Of a stretch of 64,000 nt of DNA, positions 27,564 to 36,677 are shown piece after piece. The notes below the pieces were generated by a model. It did not search any database. It saw nothing but the letters and a program-made list of their open reading frames with translations, and was not told the DNA's origin. The first letter of the stretch is position 1. Every line of letters begins with the position of its first letter. The stretch comes from JACVRW01 sp036519295 (lineage in GTDB: Bacteria > Actinomycetota > Thermoleophilia > Solirubrobacterales > Thermoleophilaceae), in contig DATDLN010000179.1 of assembly GCA_036519295.1 (NCBI GenBank), forward strand, positions 1 through 64,000, read 5' to 3'. Position numbers and translations under genes: made by a program.

Positions 27564-28010
27564 GTGAGCAAGGAGATTGCTGTGCTCGCGACGGTGGCCG
27601 CGGGTGGCGTCGTGGCCGCGCAGGCTCCGGCCAACAACGTGCTGTCGAAGTATGTGGGCACGTTCGGTGCGGGGTCCGTGAACTTCCTCGTGGGGACGAT
27701 CTGCGTCCTCGCGGTCACGTTCGCGTTTGCGGGCGGGTTCGGAGGGGACGAGGGCGCCGAGTCCCCGGCGTGGTACTACTGGGTGCTGGGCGGAGTCGGC
27801 GGCGTGACAATCGTGGTCACCACGCTAGTCACGGTGCGCGAGCTGGGTGCCGGCGGCGTCACCACCGCGATCATCGCGGGCCAGCTGGCCCTCTCCGTCG
27901 TGCTCGATCGCCTGGGCGCGCTTGGCCTGGACGAGCGGGCGATAACTTGGGAGAAGCTCTTGGGAATCGCGCTCTTGGCGCTCGGCACGCTGCTCATCGT
28001 GCGCGAGTGA
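27564..28010 (+). CDS. YdcZ/DUF606-type small DMT membrane protein
   Basis: 148 residues with about five membrane spans. AAQAPANNVLSKYVGTFGAGSVNFLVGT and AIIAGQLALSVVLDRLGALGL match the YdcZ (DUF606) family of half-size DMT proteins, which usually act as dimers or pairs with unknown substrates. GTG 27564 is four bases after the polA stop, with the reading continuing into a typical first helix. It is probably co-transcribed with polA. Confidence 0.8.
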   Translation: MSKEIAVLATVAAGGVVAAQAPANNVLSKYVGTFGAGSVNFLVGTICVLAVTFAFAGGFGGDEGAESPAWYYWVLGGVGGVTIVVTTLVTVRELGAGGVTTAIIAGQLALSVVLDRLGALGLDERAITWEKLLGIALLALGTLLIVRE

Positions 28011-28053
28011 GCTTGGGCCGTTATCCTCCCCCCGACTCGAATTGGGAGCTGGC

Positions 28054-28509
28054 TTGGGCACGTCACGTGAGCTCCACAACCCCCGCTCGCCCGGTCCTGG
28101 CAGCGCAGCGGGCCCCAGCAAGGTCGATCAGGCGCGCGCCGCTTACGCGGCATGGAGCGCTCGTGATCTCGACGCCTTCGTGAAGGTGTTCGCCGAGGAC
28201 GTGGAGTTGAGGCCGTTCCTCGGGGCGGGCCTCGGCGCAAGCAAGTATCGGGGCCACGCCGGTTTGAGACGGTGGTTCGAAGAGGCCAACGAGGCCTGGG
28301 ACGAACTCCGCATCGAGCCGTACGAGTTCCGTGAGGCCGGAGACCGCATCGCGGTCTTTCTGCGGGCAATAGGACGGGGTCGCGGCAGCCATGTGGAGGT
28401 CGAGGCAGAGATCGTGCACGTCGCCGATTTCCGGGACGGCAAGTTCACGCGGCTCGAGGGTTTCGGCGACCGTGAACAGGCGCTGAAGGCGCTCGACCAG
28501 GGTGCCTGA
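28054..28509 (+). CDS. SnoaL-like/NTF2-fold protein
   Basis: About 151 residues. After a Pro/Ser/Gly-rich leader of about 25 residues comes an NTF2-like domain: ARAAYAAWSARDLDAFVKVFAEDVELRPF, YRGHAGLRRWFEEAN and a final strand with FRDGKFTRLEGFGDREQAL. This is the classic SnoaL-like stress/secondary-metabolism fold; no catalytic residues can be assigned. TTG 28054 is chosen because GGGAG lies just upstream; TTG 28042 is possible. It overlaps the next gene by eight bases. Confidence 0.72.
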   Translation: MGTSRELHNPRSPGPGSAAGPSKVDQARAAYAAWSARDLDAFVKVFAEDVELRPFLGAGLGASKYRGHAGLRRWFEEANEAWDELRIEPYEFREAGDRIAVFLRAIGRGRGSHVEVEAEIVHVADFRDGKFTRLEGFGDREQALKALDQGA

Positions 28510-29692
28510 GAGCACCGCACTACCCGAGCGGGTCTCGGCCCGACTCGCCGCCGCCTCGTTTCCCCTCCTGCTGCACTTGCCGGAAGGGCGGGTCGAATCG
28601 TTCGGCGGCGGCGAGCCGCTGCTCGAGGTGCGGGTGCTGAACGAGCGCGGGCTGGAGGCGCTGTGCTCGCTCAAGGAGCTCGAGGTGGTGGAGGCGTACA
28701 TGCGGGGCGACGTCGACTTCGACGGCGACCTGCTCGCTGCGATGGACCTGCGCGACGTACTGTCCGACACCCAGCTGCACATCAAGGCGTGGATCTTCGT
28801 GCAGCCGCTCCTGCTCGGACGCAGACGCCTCAACCCGGGCTGGATCGCGAAGCACTACGACAGCGAGAACATGCAGCTGTTCGCGACCGACGAGGCGTAC
28901 AACGTCTACACACCCGGGGTCTATCTGAGCGAGGACGACTCGCTCGAGGAGGGCGCCGAGCGCAAGCTCGAGTACGCGTTCGAGTCGCTCGGGTTGCGCG
29001 CCGGCGACTCGCTGCTCGACGTCGGCTGCGGGTGGGGCGGGTTCGTCCGCTACTGCGCACAGCGCGACGTCGCGGCCACCGGCATCAGCCTGTCGCGCCA
29101 CCAGCTCGACTTCGCGCGCCGCAGGCTCGAGCAGGACGGGTCCGACGCCACCCTCCTCTACCAGGACTTCTTCACCTACGAGCCCGGCACGCAGTTCGAC
29201 GCGATCAGCCTGATGGGGGCGATAGAGGACCTGTCCGACTACGACAAGGTCATGCGGCGCCTCGGAGGCTGGCTCCGCCCCGGCGGGCGGGTCTACATGG
29301 ACTTCGCCGCCGTGGACCGGCGGTTCGGCGTTCCCAGCTTTGTCACGAAGTACGTCTGGCCCGGCGCATTCCGGATGGTCTACCTGCCGTCCTTCACGCG
29401 CGCCCTCGCGAAGCACCACTTCGACATCGTCGAGATGCTGGGCGACCGGCGTAACTACTACCTCTGGGTCCGCGGCGGCTACGAGCGCTGGATGCGGCGC
29501 CGGCAGGAGATCGTGAAGGCGGCCGGCGAGGAGACCTGGAGGATGATGCGGCTCCTCATGGCGGGCACCGCCCACGTGATGAGCGAGCGCTCGACGAGGG
29601 CCACGGCCTATCGGATCGTGCTGCAGCCGCGTGCGCGCGGATCGGTTACAGACCGTGGTGAGGCCACTCTGGCTTCAGGTTCCCCGCCTTGA
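28502..29692 (+). CDS. Cyclopropane-fatty-acid synthase-like SAM methyltransferase
   Basis: 396 residues. The N-terminal lipid-binding region (LKELEVVEAYMRGDVDFDGD) and SAM domain (LLDVGCGWGGFVRYCAQ, about residue 170) match the CFA/mycolic-acid methyltransferase family, which adds methylene or methyl groups to double bonds of membrane lipids. Where CFA synthases have Glu-His after the core strand, this protein reads GAIEDLSDY, so it may belong to a methyl- rather than methylene-forming branch. The last 47 bases overlap the 3' end of the convergent enoyl-CoA hydratase gene. GTG 28502 overlaps the SnoaL-like gene. Confidence 0.85.
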   Translation: MPESTALPERVSARLAAASFPLLLHLPEGRVESFGGGEPLLEVRVLNERGLEALCSLKELEVVEAYMRGDVDFDGDLLAAMDLRDVLSDTQLHIKAWIFVQPLLLGRRRLNPGWIAKHYDSENMQLFATDEAYNVYTPGVYLSEDDSLEEGAERKLEYAFESLGLRAGDSLLDVGCGWGGFVRYCAQRDVAATGISLSRHQLDFARRRLEQDGSDATLLYQDFFTYEPGTQFDAISLMGAIEDLSDYDKVMRRLGGWLRPGGRVYMDFAAVDRRFGVPSFVTKYVWPGAFRMVYLPSFTRALAKHHFDIVEMLGDRRNYYLWVRGGYERWMRRRQEIVKAAGEETWRMMRLLMAGTAHVMSERSTRATAYRIVLQPRARGSVTDRGEATLASGSPP

Positions 29693-30458
29693 ACGCCGCG
29701 GCGCCGATGGTGTGCGAATCGCGCCGCAGGAACATCGAGATGGTCTGCTCCGCCTCGATCCGGAGGCGCTCCTCGAGCGGGCGGCCCACTCCCCGCAGCA
29801 CGCTCTCCTTGTCGCTGCGAATCGCGCCCTGAGGAAGCGCCGCGATCTCGCGCGCGAGCTCCTGGGCGCGTTCGAGCGCCTTGCCGGGCGGGACCACCTC
29901 GTTCACGAGCCCGATCTCCTTCGCCTCGTCGACGTCGACGCGCCGGCCGGTGATGATCAGCTCCATCGCCTTGGCGAACCCGACCACCAGCGGTAGGCGC
30001 ACGGTCATCCCATCCCCGCCGACGATGTTCCAGCGCCGCTCGAGGGCGCCGAAGTCGGCGTTCTCGGCGGCGATCCGGATATCGGCCAGCAGGGCCGTCT
30101 CGAGACCCGCGGCGAAGGCGTGGCCGTTCACGGCGGCGATCACGGGCTTGAAGATGTCCACCTTGCGCGTATAGCCGCACTCGCCGGGCGAGTTGTAGAG
30201 GCTCACGCGGAAGGCGTCGTAGTCGGGTGGCTCGCTCAGCTCGGCCGCGTCCTGGAGGTCCCAGCCCGCGCAGAAGCTGGTCTCTCCGGCGCCGGTGATC
30301 ACGAGGACGAACGCCTCCTCGTCGTCCCGGAAGCGCTGCCAGGCGTCGTGCAGCTCGCGGTTCATGGTGCGGTTGATCGCGTTGTGCTGGTCGGGCCGGT
30401 TGTAGGTGAGCGTGACGACGTGGTCGTCCCGCTCGTAGAGGAGCGTCTCGTAGTCCAT
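29646..30458 (-). CDS. Enoyl-CoA hydratase/isomerase family protein
   Basis: 270 residues, crotonase fold. The CoA-binding and oxyanion-hole segments are NRPDQHNAIN and ITGAGETSFCAGWDL, then VNGHAFAAGLETALLADIRIA and the acidic ALERRWNIVGGDG region. It probably hydrates or isomerises an acyl-CoA, but the exact reaction (beta-oxidation, aromatic degradation) cannot be set from sequence. It stands alone on the minus strand, tail to tail with the methyltransferase gene. Confidence 0.92.
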   Translation of the reverse strand: MDYETLLYERDDHVVTLTYNRPDQHNAINRTMNRELHDAWQRFRDDEEAFVLVITGAGETSFCAGWDLQDAAELSEPPDYDAFRVSLYNSPGECGYTRKVDIFKPVIAAVNGHAFAAGLETALLADIRIAAENADFGALERRWNIVGGDGMTVRLPLVVGFAKAMELIITGRRVDVDEAKEIGLVNEVVPPGKALERAQELAREIAALPQGAIRSDKESVLRGVGRPLEERLRIEAEQTISMFLRRDSHTIGAAAFKAGNLKPEWPHHGL

Positions 30459-30547
30459 GGGCGGGCGAGTTTAGAACGCGGCCGGCGGTCGGCCGCCGCA
30501 ATCGCCGCGCCGCGGACGCGTTCGGCGAGTCTATGCCGCCATGCGGC

Positions 30548-31900
30548 TCAGCTCGTCCAGGGAGGCGGATTGCCCTTTTCGCATCCGGGCTTGTCGCGGC
30601 TCGGCGGGGGTGTATCCGCGCCGAAGAGACCGCCGAAGGTCTCGTCGACCTCGGAGATCTCGTTCTTGACCTCGAAGCCCAGCTCGCCGCCCTTCTCGAC
30701 AACCTCGACGACGTAGGCCGGCTGGATCGAGTTGCGGTTGTCGTCGAGCTTCACGTTTCCATTGGGGAACGCCGGCTTGAGCCCATCGAGCGCCTTCCGG
30801 AAATCCTCCTCGTTGCCACCGAGGTCGCCGTCAGTCTGCTCGAGCGCCCGCAGGATCGCCTCCATCCCGTCGTAGTAGAGGACGGTGAACAGGCTTTCGG
30901 CTGCCACCTTCGGATACACCTTGCCGAAGCCGTCGACGTACTCCGTCCACTCCGGTGTTTCGCCCCCGAGCGGAACGGGCGAACCTCCTACGAGCCCGGC
31001 GAGCTGCGGGCCCACGCCGAACGCGGTGGGGTCGAGCACCGACGAGCCGCCCATGGCTTTCCCCTTGATCGTGCCGCCGAAGTTGAGGTAGGCCTTCAGA
31101 GCTGCCACGGTGTTCGCGCCACCGGTGAGGAACAGAACGCCGTCCACGTCGCGCGGAAGCTGGTTCACGTAGGACGACCAGTCCGTAGTCTCGAGCGGCG
31201 CCCAGAGGCGCTTCGTTATCTGTCCGCCGAGCGCGCAGAACTCGCCGGTGAACCCCGCCGCGAGCGTGTAGGGATACGAGTAGTCCTCGCCGAGGATGGC
31301 CGCCTTGCGCCAACCGAGGTCTTCGTATGCGTACGTTCCCGTTCCAGCCATCCACTGCGCCCCGTCGCCGCCGAAGCGGAAGAAGTTAGGCGCCTTTACG
31401 CGCAGAGTCGTCTCCTGCGCGCCCGAAGTCCCGTTCACGAAGGTCACGCCGGGCTGGCTCTTCGCATAGTTGGCGACGGCGATACCCTCGTCGCCGGAGA
31501 GTGGGCCGAGGAGGAGGTCGACGTCCTCGTTTTCCACGAGTCGACGCGCCTCGGCCGTCGCCTTGTCGGGCGTCGCATCCGAGCAACCGAAGGCGAGCCT
31601 GATCGGTCGTCCGGCTACCTTGGCGCCGCTGACGCCGTCCCGCGGCCCCGCGCCTTGCGCCTTGCCACCGGCCTTTTGGATCAGCGCGTACTTTGCCCCC
31701 GAAAGAGACTGAGCCTCGAACACGGCGAAGGGCCCGCCGCAGGTCGTCAGAACACCGATCTTGATCGGTCCGCTGCTCTCGCCGCCACCGCCGCCATTCT
31801 CGTCGGCACAGCCCGTCGCGCCTGCCAACGCTACGACCGAGGCGACCGCAAGGGCGACCAGCCGCTTTCGCGGACGCCAGGTCAGAGATCCGTCTCCCAT
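30548..31900 (-). CDS. ABC substrate-binding lipoprotein, Leu/Ile/Val-type
   Basis: 450 residues. Signal peptide with Arg-Lys-Arg at 11-13, lipobox ATGC with Cys31, then a Gly-rich tether and type-1 binding fold starting IKIGVLTTCGGPFAVFE. Later text, such as FVNGTSGAQETTLRVKAPNFFRFGGDGAQW, fits receptors of amide/urea/aromatic-acid importers as well as amino acids. It is divergent from a LivH-LivM-LivF set, to which it surely supplies substrate. AGGAGGAG precedes ATG 31900. The 31901-32036 gap contains an A/T-rich patch (CAATAAATCAAGAATCGATG) likely to hold the divergent promoters. Confidence 0.92.
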   Translation of the reverse strand: MGDGSLTWRPRKRLVALAVASVVALAGATGCADENGGGGGESSGPIKIGVLTTCGGPFAVFEAQSLSGAKYALIQKAGGKAQGAGPRDGVSGAKVAGRPIRLAFGCSDATPDKATAEARRLVENEDVDLLLGPLSGDEGIAVANYAKSQPGVTFVNGTSGAQETTLRVKAPNFFRFGGDGAQWMAGTGTYAYEDLGWRKAAILGEDYSYPYTLAAGFTGEFCALGGQITKRLWAPLETTDWSSYVNQLPRDVDGVLFLTGGANTVAALKAYLNFGGTIKGKAMGGSSVLDPTAFGVGPQLAGLVGGSPVPLGGETPEWTEYVDGFGKVYPKVAAESLFTVLYYDGMEAILRALEQTDGDLGGNEEDFRKALDGLKPAFPNGNVKLDDNRNSIQPAYVVEVVEKGGELGFEVKNEISEVDETFGGLFGADTPPPSRDKPGCEKGNPPPWTS

Positions 31901-32075
31901 GTCTCCTCCTCTCCGCGACCGGGCGGGCGAGGCGCCGAGTCGCTCGCTCCCCCAAGCACGACTCCGTAATGCACGTGCTCGACATCACAATAAATCAAGA
32001 ATCGATGATCGTTGCCCCAGTGGTACCGTGCCGGTCGTGTCGGGCGCGAGGGGAGGAGCTCGTGCGGGCGGTGCC

Positions 32076-33098
32076 GTGGCTACCCGGTGGGGCGTCCTGT
32101 CTCGTCCGGGGCTGGTTTCGAGGGGGCACCTCGGCGCGGCTCTCGCGATCGCTACTGCCACCGCCGCGATCCTGTGGGTGCTCTTCAAGGCGTTCGGGGC
32201 GGGCTTCGGGCGAGCCGGCAACGTGCCCCAGTTCCTGGTGGTCGGCCTCAACGGGCTGAGCCTGGCCGGCCTCTACTTCATTACTGCAAGCGGCTTCACG
32301 CTGATCTTCGGCCTGATGCGGGTCGTGAACATGGCGCACGGCTCGCTCTACCTGCTGGGCGCCTACATCGGCCTGAGCTTGACCGACGACGGCGTGCCCT
32401 GGTTCTTTGCGGTCCTGCTGGCCGGCCTGTTCGTGGGGGCGGTCGGCCTGGTGATGCAGCAGCTGTTCCTGCGTTGGAATCAGGGCCAGGAGCTTCGGCA
32501 AGCGCTGATCACCATCGGACTGTCGATCATTCTCGCCGATCAGATGGTTGCCCACTTCGACCCCACGCCACGGACGATCGCCCCGCCGGAGGGGCTGACC
32601 GGTTCGGTCGGGCTTGGCGTCTACGGACTTGACTATCCCGCGTTCAGGATCTTCGTAATCGGTGCCGCCCTCCTGATCGGGCTTCTACTCTGGCTGCTGA
32701 TCAGGCGCACTCGCTTCGGGATGGTGATCCGGGCCGGCGTGGACAACAGCGCCATGGCGGCGGCGCTCGGGGTCAACGTTCAGCTCGTGTTTGCCGCCGC
32801 TTTCTTCCTGGGATCGGCATTGGCGGGTCTGGCCGGTGTGTTCGGGGGCACCGTGCTCTCGGTGGCGCCCGGCCAGGATGACAAGTTCCTGCTCAGCTCC
32901 CTCATCGTGGTGATCATTGGTGGAATGGGGAGCCTCGCCGGGGCGGCGCTTGGTGCCCTGGCGCTTGGTCTCGTGGAGCAATTGGCCAGCGTCTACCTGC
33001 CCGAGGACTACACCAACTACTCGATTCTGCTCACCTTCATCTTGCTGATCATCGTCCTCGCAGTGCGCCCCACCGGGATCTTCGGGAGGCCGGAATGA
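32076..33098 (+). CDS. livH: ABC transporter permease, LivH type (second importer)
   Basis: About 340 residues, eight or nine membrane spans. GLNGLSLAGLYFITASGFTLIFG, VVNMAHGSLYLLGAYIG, the coupling loop MVIRAGVDNSAMAAALGVNV and VVIIGGMGSLAGAALGA are LivH features. Start is uncertain: GTG 32076 and GTG 32037 are both in frame and the GAGGGGAGGAG at 32047-32059 suits neither perfectly. The much longer frame to 31761 is rejected because it overlaps the divergent receptor gene. The stop overlaps the next gene. Confidence 0.9.
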   Translation: MATRWGVLSRPGLVSRGHLGAALAIATATAAILWVLFKAFGAGFGRAGNVPQFLVVGLNGLSLAGLYFITASGFTLIFGLMRVVNMAHGSLYLLGAYIGLSLTDDGVPWFFAVLLAGLFVGAVGLVMQQLFLRWNQGQELRQALITIGLSIILADQMVAHFDPTPRTIAPPEGLTGSVGLGVYGLDYPAFRIFVIGAALLIGLLLWLLIRRTRFGMVIRAGVDNSAMAAALGVNVQLVFAAAFFLGSALAGLAGVFGGTVLSVAPGQDDKFLLSSLIVVIIGGMGSLAGAALGALALGLVEQLASVYLPEDYTNYSILLTFILLIIVLAVRPTGIFGRPE

Positions 33099-34123
33099 TC
33101 CGCTACCGGCGGGCGTGGATGATCGGGTCCCGCGCCGTGCTAGTGCTTGCTCTGCTGATCATCGCACTGGTCCCGGTCTTCTTCTCGACGTATTTCACGG
33201 GCGCCGTCGCCGTCAAGGTGCTCTGGCTTGGCTTGGCCGCGGCGAGCCTGACCTTCCTCGCCGGGCAGGGCGGCATGGTCTCGCTCGCGCAGACTGCACT
33301 GTTCGGGGTAGCGGGCTACGTGACCGCCAGGCTGATGGTCTACGAGTCGATGAGCCCGTGGCTCTCGGCGCTGCTTGGGGTCGGGGGCGCGACAGCGGCC
33401 GGGCTGGTCGTGGGCGGGATCGCAAGCGGCAGCCGAGGGATCTACTTCCTGATGATCACGCTCGCGTTTGCGGTCGTGGCTTACCTGTTCTTCTCGCAGG
33501 TGTCCACGTTCGGCGGGCACACCGGGATCAACGGCGTGATCGCGCCGCCCCCGCTGGACAACCCGACGCTGAAGCCGACAGTCGTCTACTACACCTGCCT
33601 GGGCTGCAGCGTGATCGCATACCTGCTCGTGCGCTACATCGGCGGGACGCCCTTCGGGCTTGCCCTACAAGCGGTGCGTGACGAGCCCGAGCGGATGAAC
33701 TCGCTTGGATTCGACGTCCGCCTCCACCGGACGCTCGGCTTTGCCCTGGCTGCGGCGATCGCGGGAGTCGGCGGCGTCCTGGCCACGTGGCAGACGCAGA
33801 GCATCTCGCCGGGCACGATCGATGTCACACGCACCATCGAGCTACTGGTCGTTGCAGTGATCGGCGGTCTTTATCGGCTCGAGGGAGCCTGGCTCGGCGC
33901 GCTCGTATACGTCCTGCTCGACACGTACACGCGCGGTCTCTCCGGACGCTTTGAGACCTGGATCGGCATCGCATTCGTGTTGATCGTGCTGGTCTCGCCT
34001 GATGGGCTGACCGGCCTGCTTGCCCGCATCGACCGGGTCTTCCGGCGGCCGGTGCGCAGGAGGCGCCGACGTCGGGGTGGGGCCGGCGGCCCACTGACCC
34101 CGTCCGGGAGGTCCGTCGCGTGA
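33095..34123 (+). CDS. livM: ABC transporter permease, LivM type (second importer)
   Basis: 342 residues, about nine spans. GLAAASLTFLAGQGGMVSLAQTALFGVAGYV and the EAA-like loop ALQAVRDEPERMNSLGFDV define LivM. The C-terminus ends in an Arg-rich tail (about 325-342), not in a fused ATPase domain as some LivM proteins have. Overlaps: ATGA with LivH, GTGA with LivF. Confidence 0.92.
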   Translation: MIRYRRAWMIGSRAVLVLALLIIALVPVFFSTYFTGAVAVKVLWLGLAAASLTFLAGQGGMVSLAQTALFGVAGYVTARLMVYESMSPWLSALLGVGGATAAGLVVGGIASGSRGIYFLMITLAFAVVAYLFFSQVSTFGGHTGINGVIAPPPLDNPTLKPTVVYYTCLGCSVIAYLLVRYIGGTPFGLALQAVRDEPERMNSLGFDVRLHRTLGFALAAAIAGVGGVLATWQTQSISPGTIDVTRTIELLVVAVIGGLYRLEGAWLGALVYVLLDTYTRGLSGRFETWIGIAFVLIVLVSPDGLTGLLARIDRVFRRPVRRRRRRRGGAGGPLTPSGRSVA

Positions 34124-34863
34124 CGGTGGAGACCGCGATGCTCGAGGTCTCGGATCTGGACGCGTTCTACGGTGAGGCGCAGGTGCTCGATGGTGTCTCC
34201 TTCGAGCTCCGCGGCGGTTCGGTCGCGATCGTCGGCCGCAACGGGATGGGCAAGACCACTCTCTGCCGCGCGATCATGGGAATCGCCCCGCCCGAGGCGG
34301 AGGGCAGCGTGCGTCTGAACGGGCGCGAGCTCGGAGGGCGCCCCTCGCACGTGATCTGCTCGGCCGGAATCGGGTACGTCCCGCAGGGCCGTGAGTTGTT
34401 CCCTTCGCTCACGACCGACGAGCATCTGCGGATGATCGGGAGCCGGCTCATGTCGCGCGGGCGCTGGAGTGTCGACGCCGTGTACGACCTCTTTCCCCAG
34501 CTCGCCGCACGACGCCGGCTGAGTGCGGCGAAGCTCTCGGGTGGCGAGCAGCAGATGCTGGCGATCGGCCGCGCGCTGCTCACAAATCCGGGGCTGCTCC
34601 TGATGGACGAGCCGTCCGAGGGCCTGGCGCCCGCGATCGCCGAGGAGCTGCTCGAGACCTGCACCCGGCTCGTGGCCGAGGGCATCGGCCTGCTGGTCGT
34701 GGAGCAGAACCTGGGAGTGGCGGCACGCTTGGCCGACCGGCTGCTCGTGATGATCTCGGGTCGGATCGAGGACGAGATGCAGGCAGCCGCACTGCTCGGA
34801 GACGAGGACGCGCAGCGACGGTATCTGGGCGTTGAGGCGCTCGCCGGCACGGAGGGGCCGTGA
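34120..34863 (+). CDS. livF: ABC transporter ATP-binding protein, LivF type (second importer)
   Basis: 247 residues. Walker A GRNGMGKT at 39-46, signature LSGGEQQMLAIGRAL, Walker B LLLMDEPSEGLAP, H-loop VEQNLGVAARL. The PQGRELFPSLTTDEHL segment is LivF-like. No LivG gene is present anywhere between 30.5 and 34.9 kb, so the complex either homodimerises LivF, borrows LivG from the 11114 gene, or uses a distant gene. GTG 34120 overlaps LivM. Confidence 0.93.
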   Translation: MTVETAMLEVSDLDAFYGEAQVLDGVSFELRGGSVAIVGRNGMGKTTLCRAIMGIAPPEAEGSVRLNGRELGGRPSHVICSAGIGYVPQGRELFPSLTTDEHLRMIGSRLMSRGRWSVDAVYDLFPQLAARRRLSAAKLSGGEQQMLAIGRALLTNPGLLLMDEPSEGLAPAIAEELLETCTRLVAEGIGLLVVEQNLGVAARLADRLLVMISGRIEDEMQAAALLGDEDAQRRYLGVEALAGTEGP

Positions 34864-34936
34864 CGGCGAAGTGCAACAGCTTGATCGATTATTTATCATC
34901 CCGTGGCGGAGCGGAAGCCAGCGCCCAGGAGGAGAG

Positions 34937-36673
34937 ATGGCTGTTACCAGCGCCGGGGAGGACGTTCTAGGCACCTTCCACGGGAGCGGAGAGTTCCCGA
35001 TCGAGTGGGACGAGGGGGAGAAGGAGCTCTTCTGGATCTACGACGACCTCCACATCCCAAACCCGGTCTCCCCGATGTTCTTCGACATCGGTGGCTGGTG
35101 GCTCAGCTGCGACCACATGTTCCGCCGCTTCGGCACACCCTTCGCCTGCGACTGGGTGGCCAAGGAGATCAACGGGTACGTCTATACGGCGGCGGTCCCG
35201 GCTGACTCGCGGATTCGCTCCGAGGCCACTGAGTACCAGGCGCGCTACGTGCCGCGCGTGCCGCGAGATCCCGAGCATGCCGGCAAGATCGGCGCCTACC
35301 TGGGCTGGGTGCTGCCACACTACGCAGAGAACTTCCTCGACTGGTGGCGAGACCGGCTCCGCCCCGAGATCGAGCGCAACTTCGAGTATCTCGACGGCTA
35401 CGACACGGACGGTGCCTCCTTCCTCGAGCTGGCCGTCCTGCTCGAGGATGCGATCGACATCCACGATCGCCACTGGAAGATCCACTGGATGCTCAACTTC
35501 GCCCAGTTCGCGTCCACCCAGGCCCTGAACGGCCTGCTCGAGGCGGAAAAGGGCGAGGCGGCGGGGGCGCTGATGGGCCGCCTCCAGAGCTCGCTCGAGG
35601 ACCGCAACTGGGATTCGATCGTGGACCTCTGGAGGATGAAGGAGGAGATCAAGGCCGACCCGGAGCTCGCAACCGCATTCGAGGGTGAGACCGCGGCAGA
35701 CATCATGCGGGCGCTCGACGGCTCGGAGAGCGGCCGGCGCTTCGTCCGCGAGCGCCTCGTACCGCACCAGAGGAGCTTTGGCTACAAGGCGATCTGGTCG
35801 CACGAGTTCGCGTTCAAGACATGGCGCGAGGACCCGGCGCCGATGATCGAAGCGGTGCGCGGCTACCTGGCGACGGACTACGACTACCCGTCCAACATCG
35901 CCTCGGTCCGCGACGACCTCGAGGCTGCGAAGCGCGAGGCACTCGATGGGGTGGAGGGCGAGTCACGCGCCGAGCTCGAGGCCGCGCTGAACCGCTCGCT
36001 GAGCATGAACCCGCTGACCCCGGACCACCACTTCTACGTGGACCAGGGAACGAACGCCCGACTGCGCCTCGTGCTGATCGACATCGGCAGGAAGCTCGTC
36101 GACGCAGGCACGCTCGACGACCCCGAGGACGTGATGTACCTGCGCTACAACGAGCTGCGGCTGCTGATGGCGGACCAGGGCGCGTTCGATGCCCGCGCAC
36201 TTGTCGGGGAGAGACGTGACGCTCGCGAGGCGGCCTACGCGCGGCGGCCGCCCTCGTGGGTGGGAACCGCCACTCAGACCGCGCTCGACTTCCCGTACAA
36301 CGCGCTCTGGGGCTTCCCCGAGAAGTTCTACGCGGGCGAGCCGGCGACCACCGGCGAGGTGCGTGGTCTGGCCGCCTCCGCGGGGGTGGTGGAGGGCTCG
36401 GCGCGCTACGTACATTCCCTGGACGAGTTCGACCAGGTCCGGGAGGGCGAGATCCTCGTCTGCCGCATGACGAACCCGGCGTGGGTCGTCCTGTTCACCA
36501 AGATCGCGGGCCTCGTGACCGAGGCGGGCGGGGCGGTCTCGCACCCGGCCGTGGTTGCGCGCGAGTTCGGGATTCCGGCCGTGGTGGGCACCACGAACGC
36601 CGGTGAGCGGATCAAGACCGGCGACCGCGTGCGCGTGAACGGCACGACGGGCGTCGTCGAGATCCTCGAGTAG
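34937..36673 (+). CDS. PEP-synthase-like phosphotransferase subunit with swivelling phosphohistidine domain
   Basis: 578 residues. The C-terminal 90 residues form the mobile PEP-utiliser domain with the phospho-accepting His536 in AGGAVSHPAVVAREFGIPAVV. The N-terminal 450 residues are mostly helical, Trp-rich early (GGWWLSCDHMF), and lack both the ATP-grasp domain and the PEP/pyruvate TIM barrel. The missing ATP-grasp domain is encoded separately at 43477. This two-gene layout is that of phenylphosphate synthase (alpha about 70 kDa with the His, beta with ATP site), which phosphorylates phenol. I infer ATP-driven phosphorylation of a hydroxyl or carboxyl substrate. AGGAGGAG (34927-34934) fixes ATG 34937. 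It heads block A of the catabolic region. Confidence 0.82.
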   Translation: MAVTSAGEDVLGTFHGSGEFPIEWDEGEKELFWIYDDLHIPNPVSPMFFDIGGWWLSCDHMFRRFGTPFACDWVAKEINGYVYTAAVPADSRIRSEATEYQARYVPRVPRDPEHAGKIGAYLGWVLPHYAENFLDWWRDRLRPEIERNFEYLDGYDTDGASFLELAVLLEDAIDIHDRHWKIHWMLNFAQFASTQALNGLLEAEKGEAAGALMGRLQSSLEDRNWDSIVDLWRMKEEIKADPELATAFEGETAADIMRALDGSESGRRFVRERLVPHQRSFGYKAIWSHEFAFKTWREDPAPMIEAVRGYLATDYDYPSNIASVRDDLEAAKREALDGVEGESRAELEAALNRSLSMNPLTPDHHFYVDQGTNARLRLVLIDIGRKLVDAGTLDDPEDVMYLRYNELRLLMADQGAFDARALVGERRDAREAAYARRPPSWVGTATQTALDFPYNALWGFPEKFYAGEPATTGEVRGLAASAGVVEGSARYVHSLDEFDQVREGEILVCRMTNPAWVVLFTKIAGLVTEAGGAVSHPAVVAREFGIPAVVGTTNAGERIKTGDRVRVNGTTGVVEILE

Positions 36674-36677
36674 GCCG

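Noticed and set aside
31761..32075. N-terminal extension of the second LivH reading frame
   Set aside because: It would overlap the divergent receptor's coding start and contains Pro/Arg-rich text unlike a LivH N-terminus; GTG 32076 or 32037 is more sensible.
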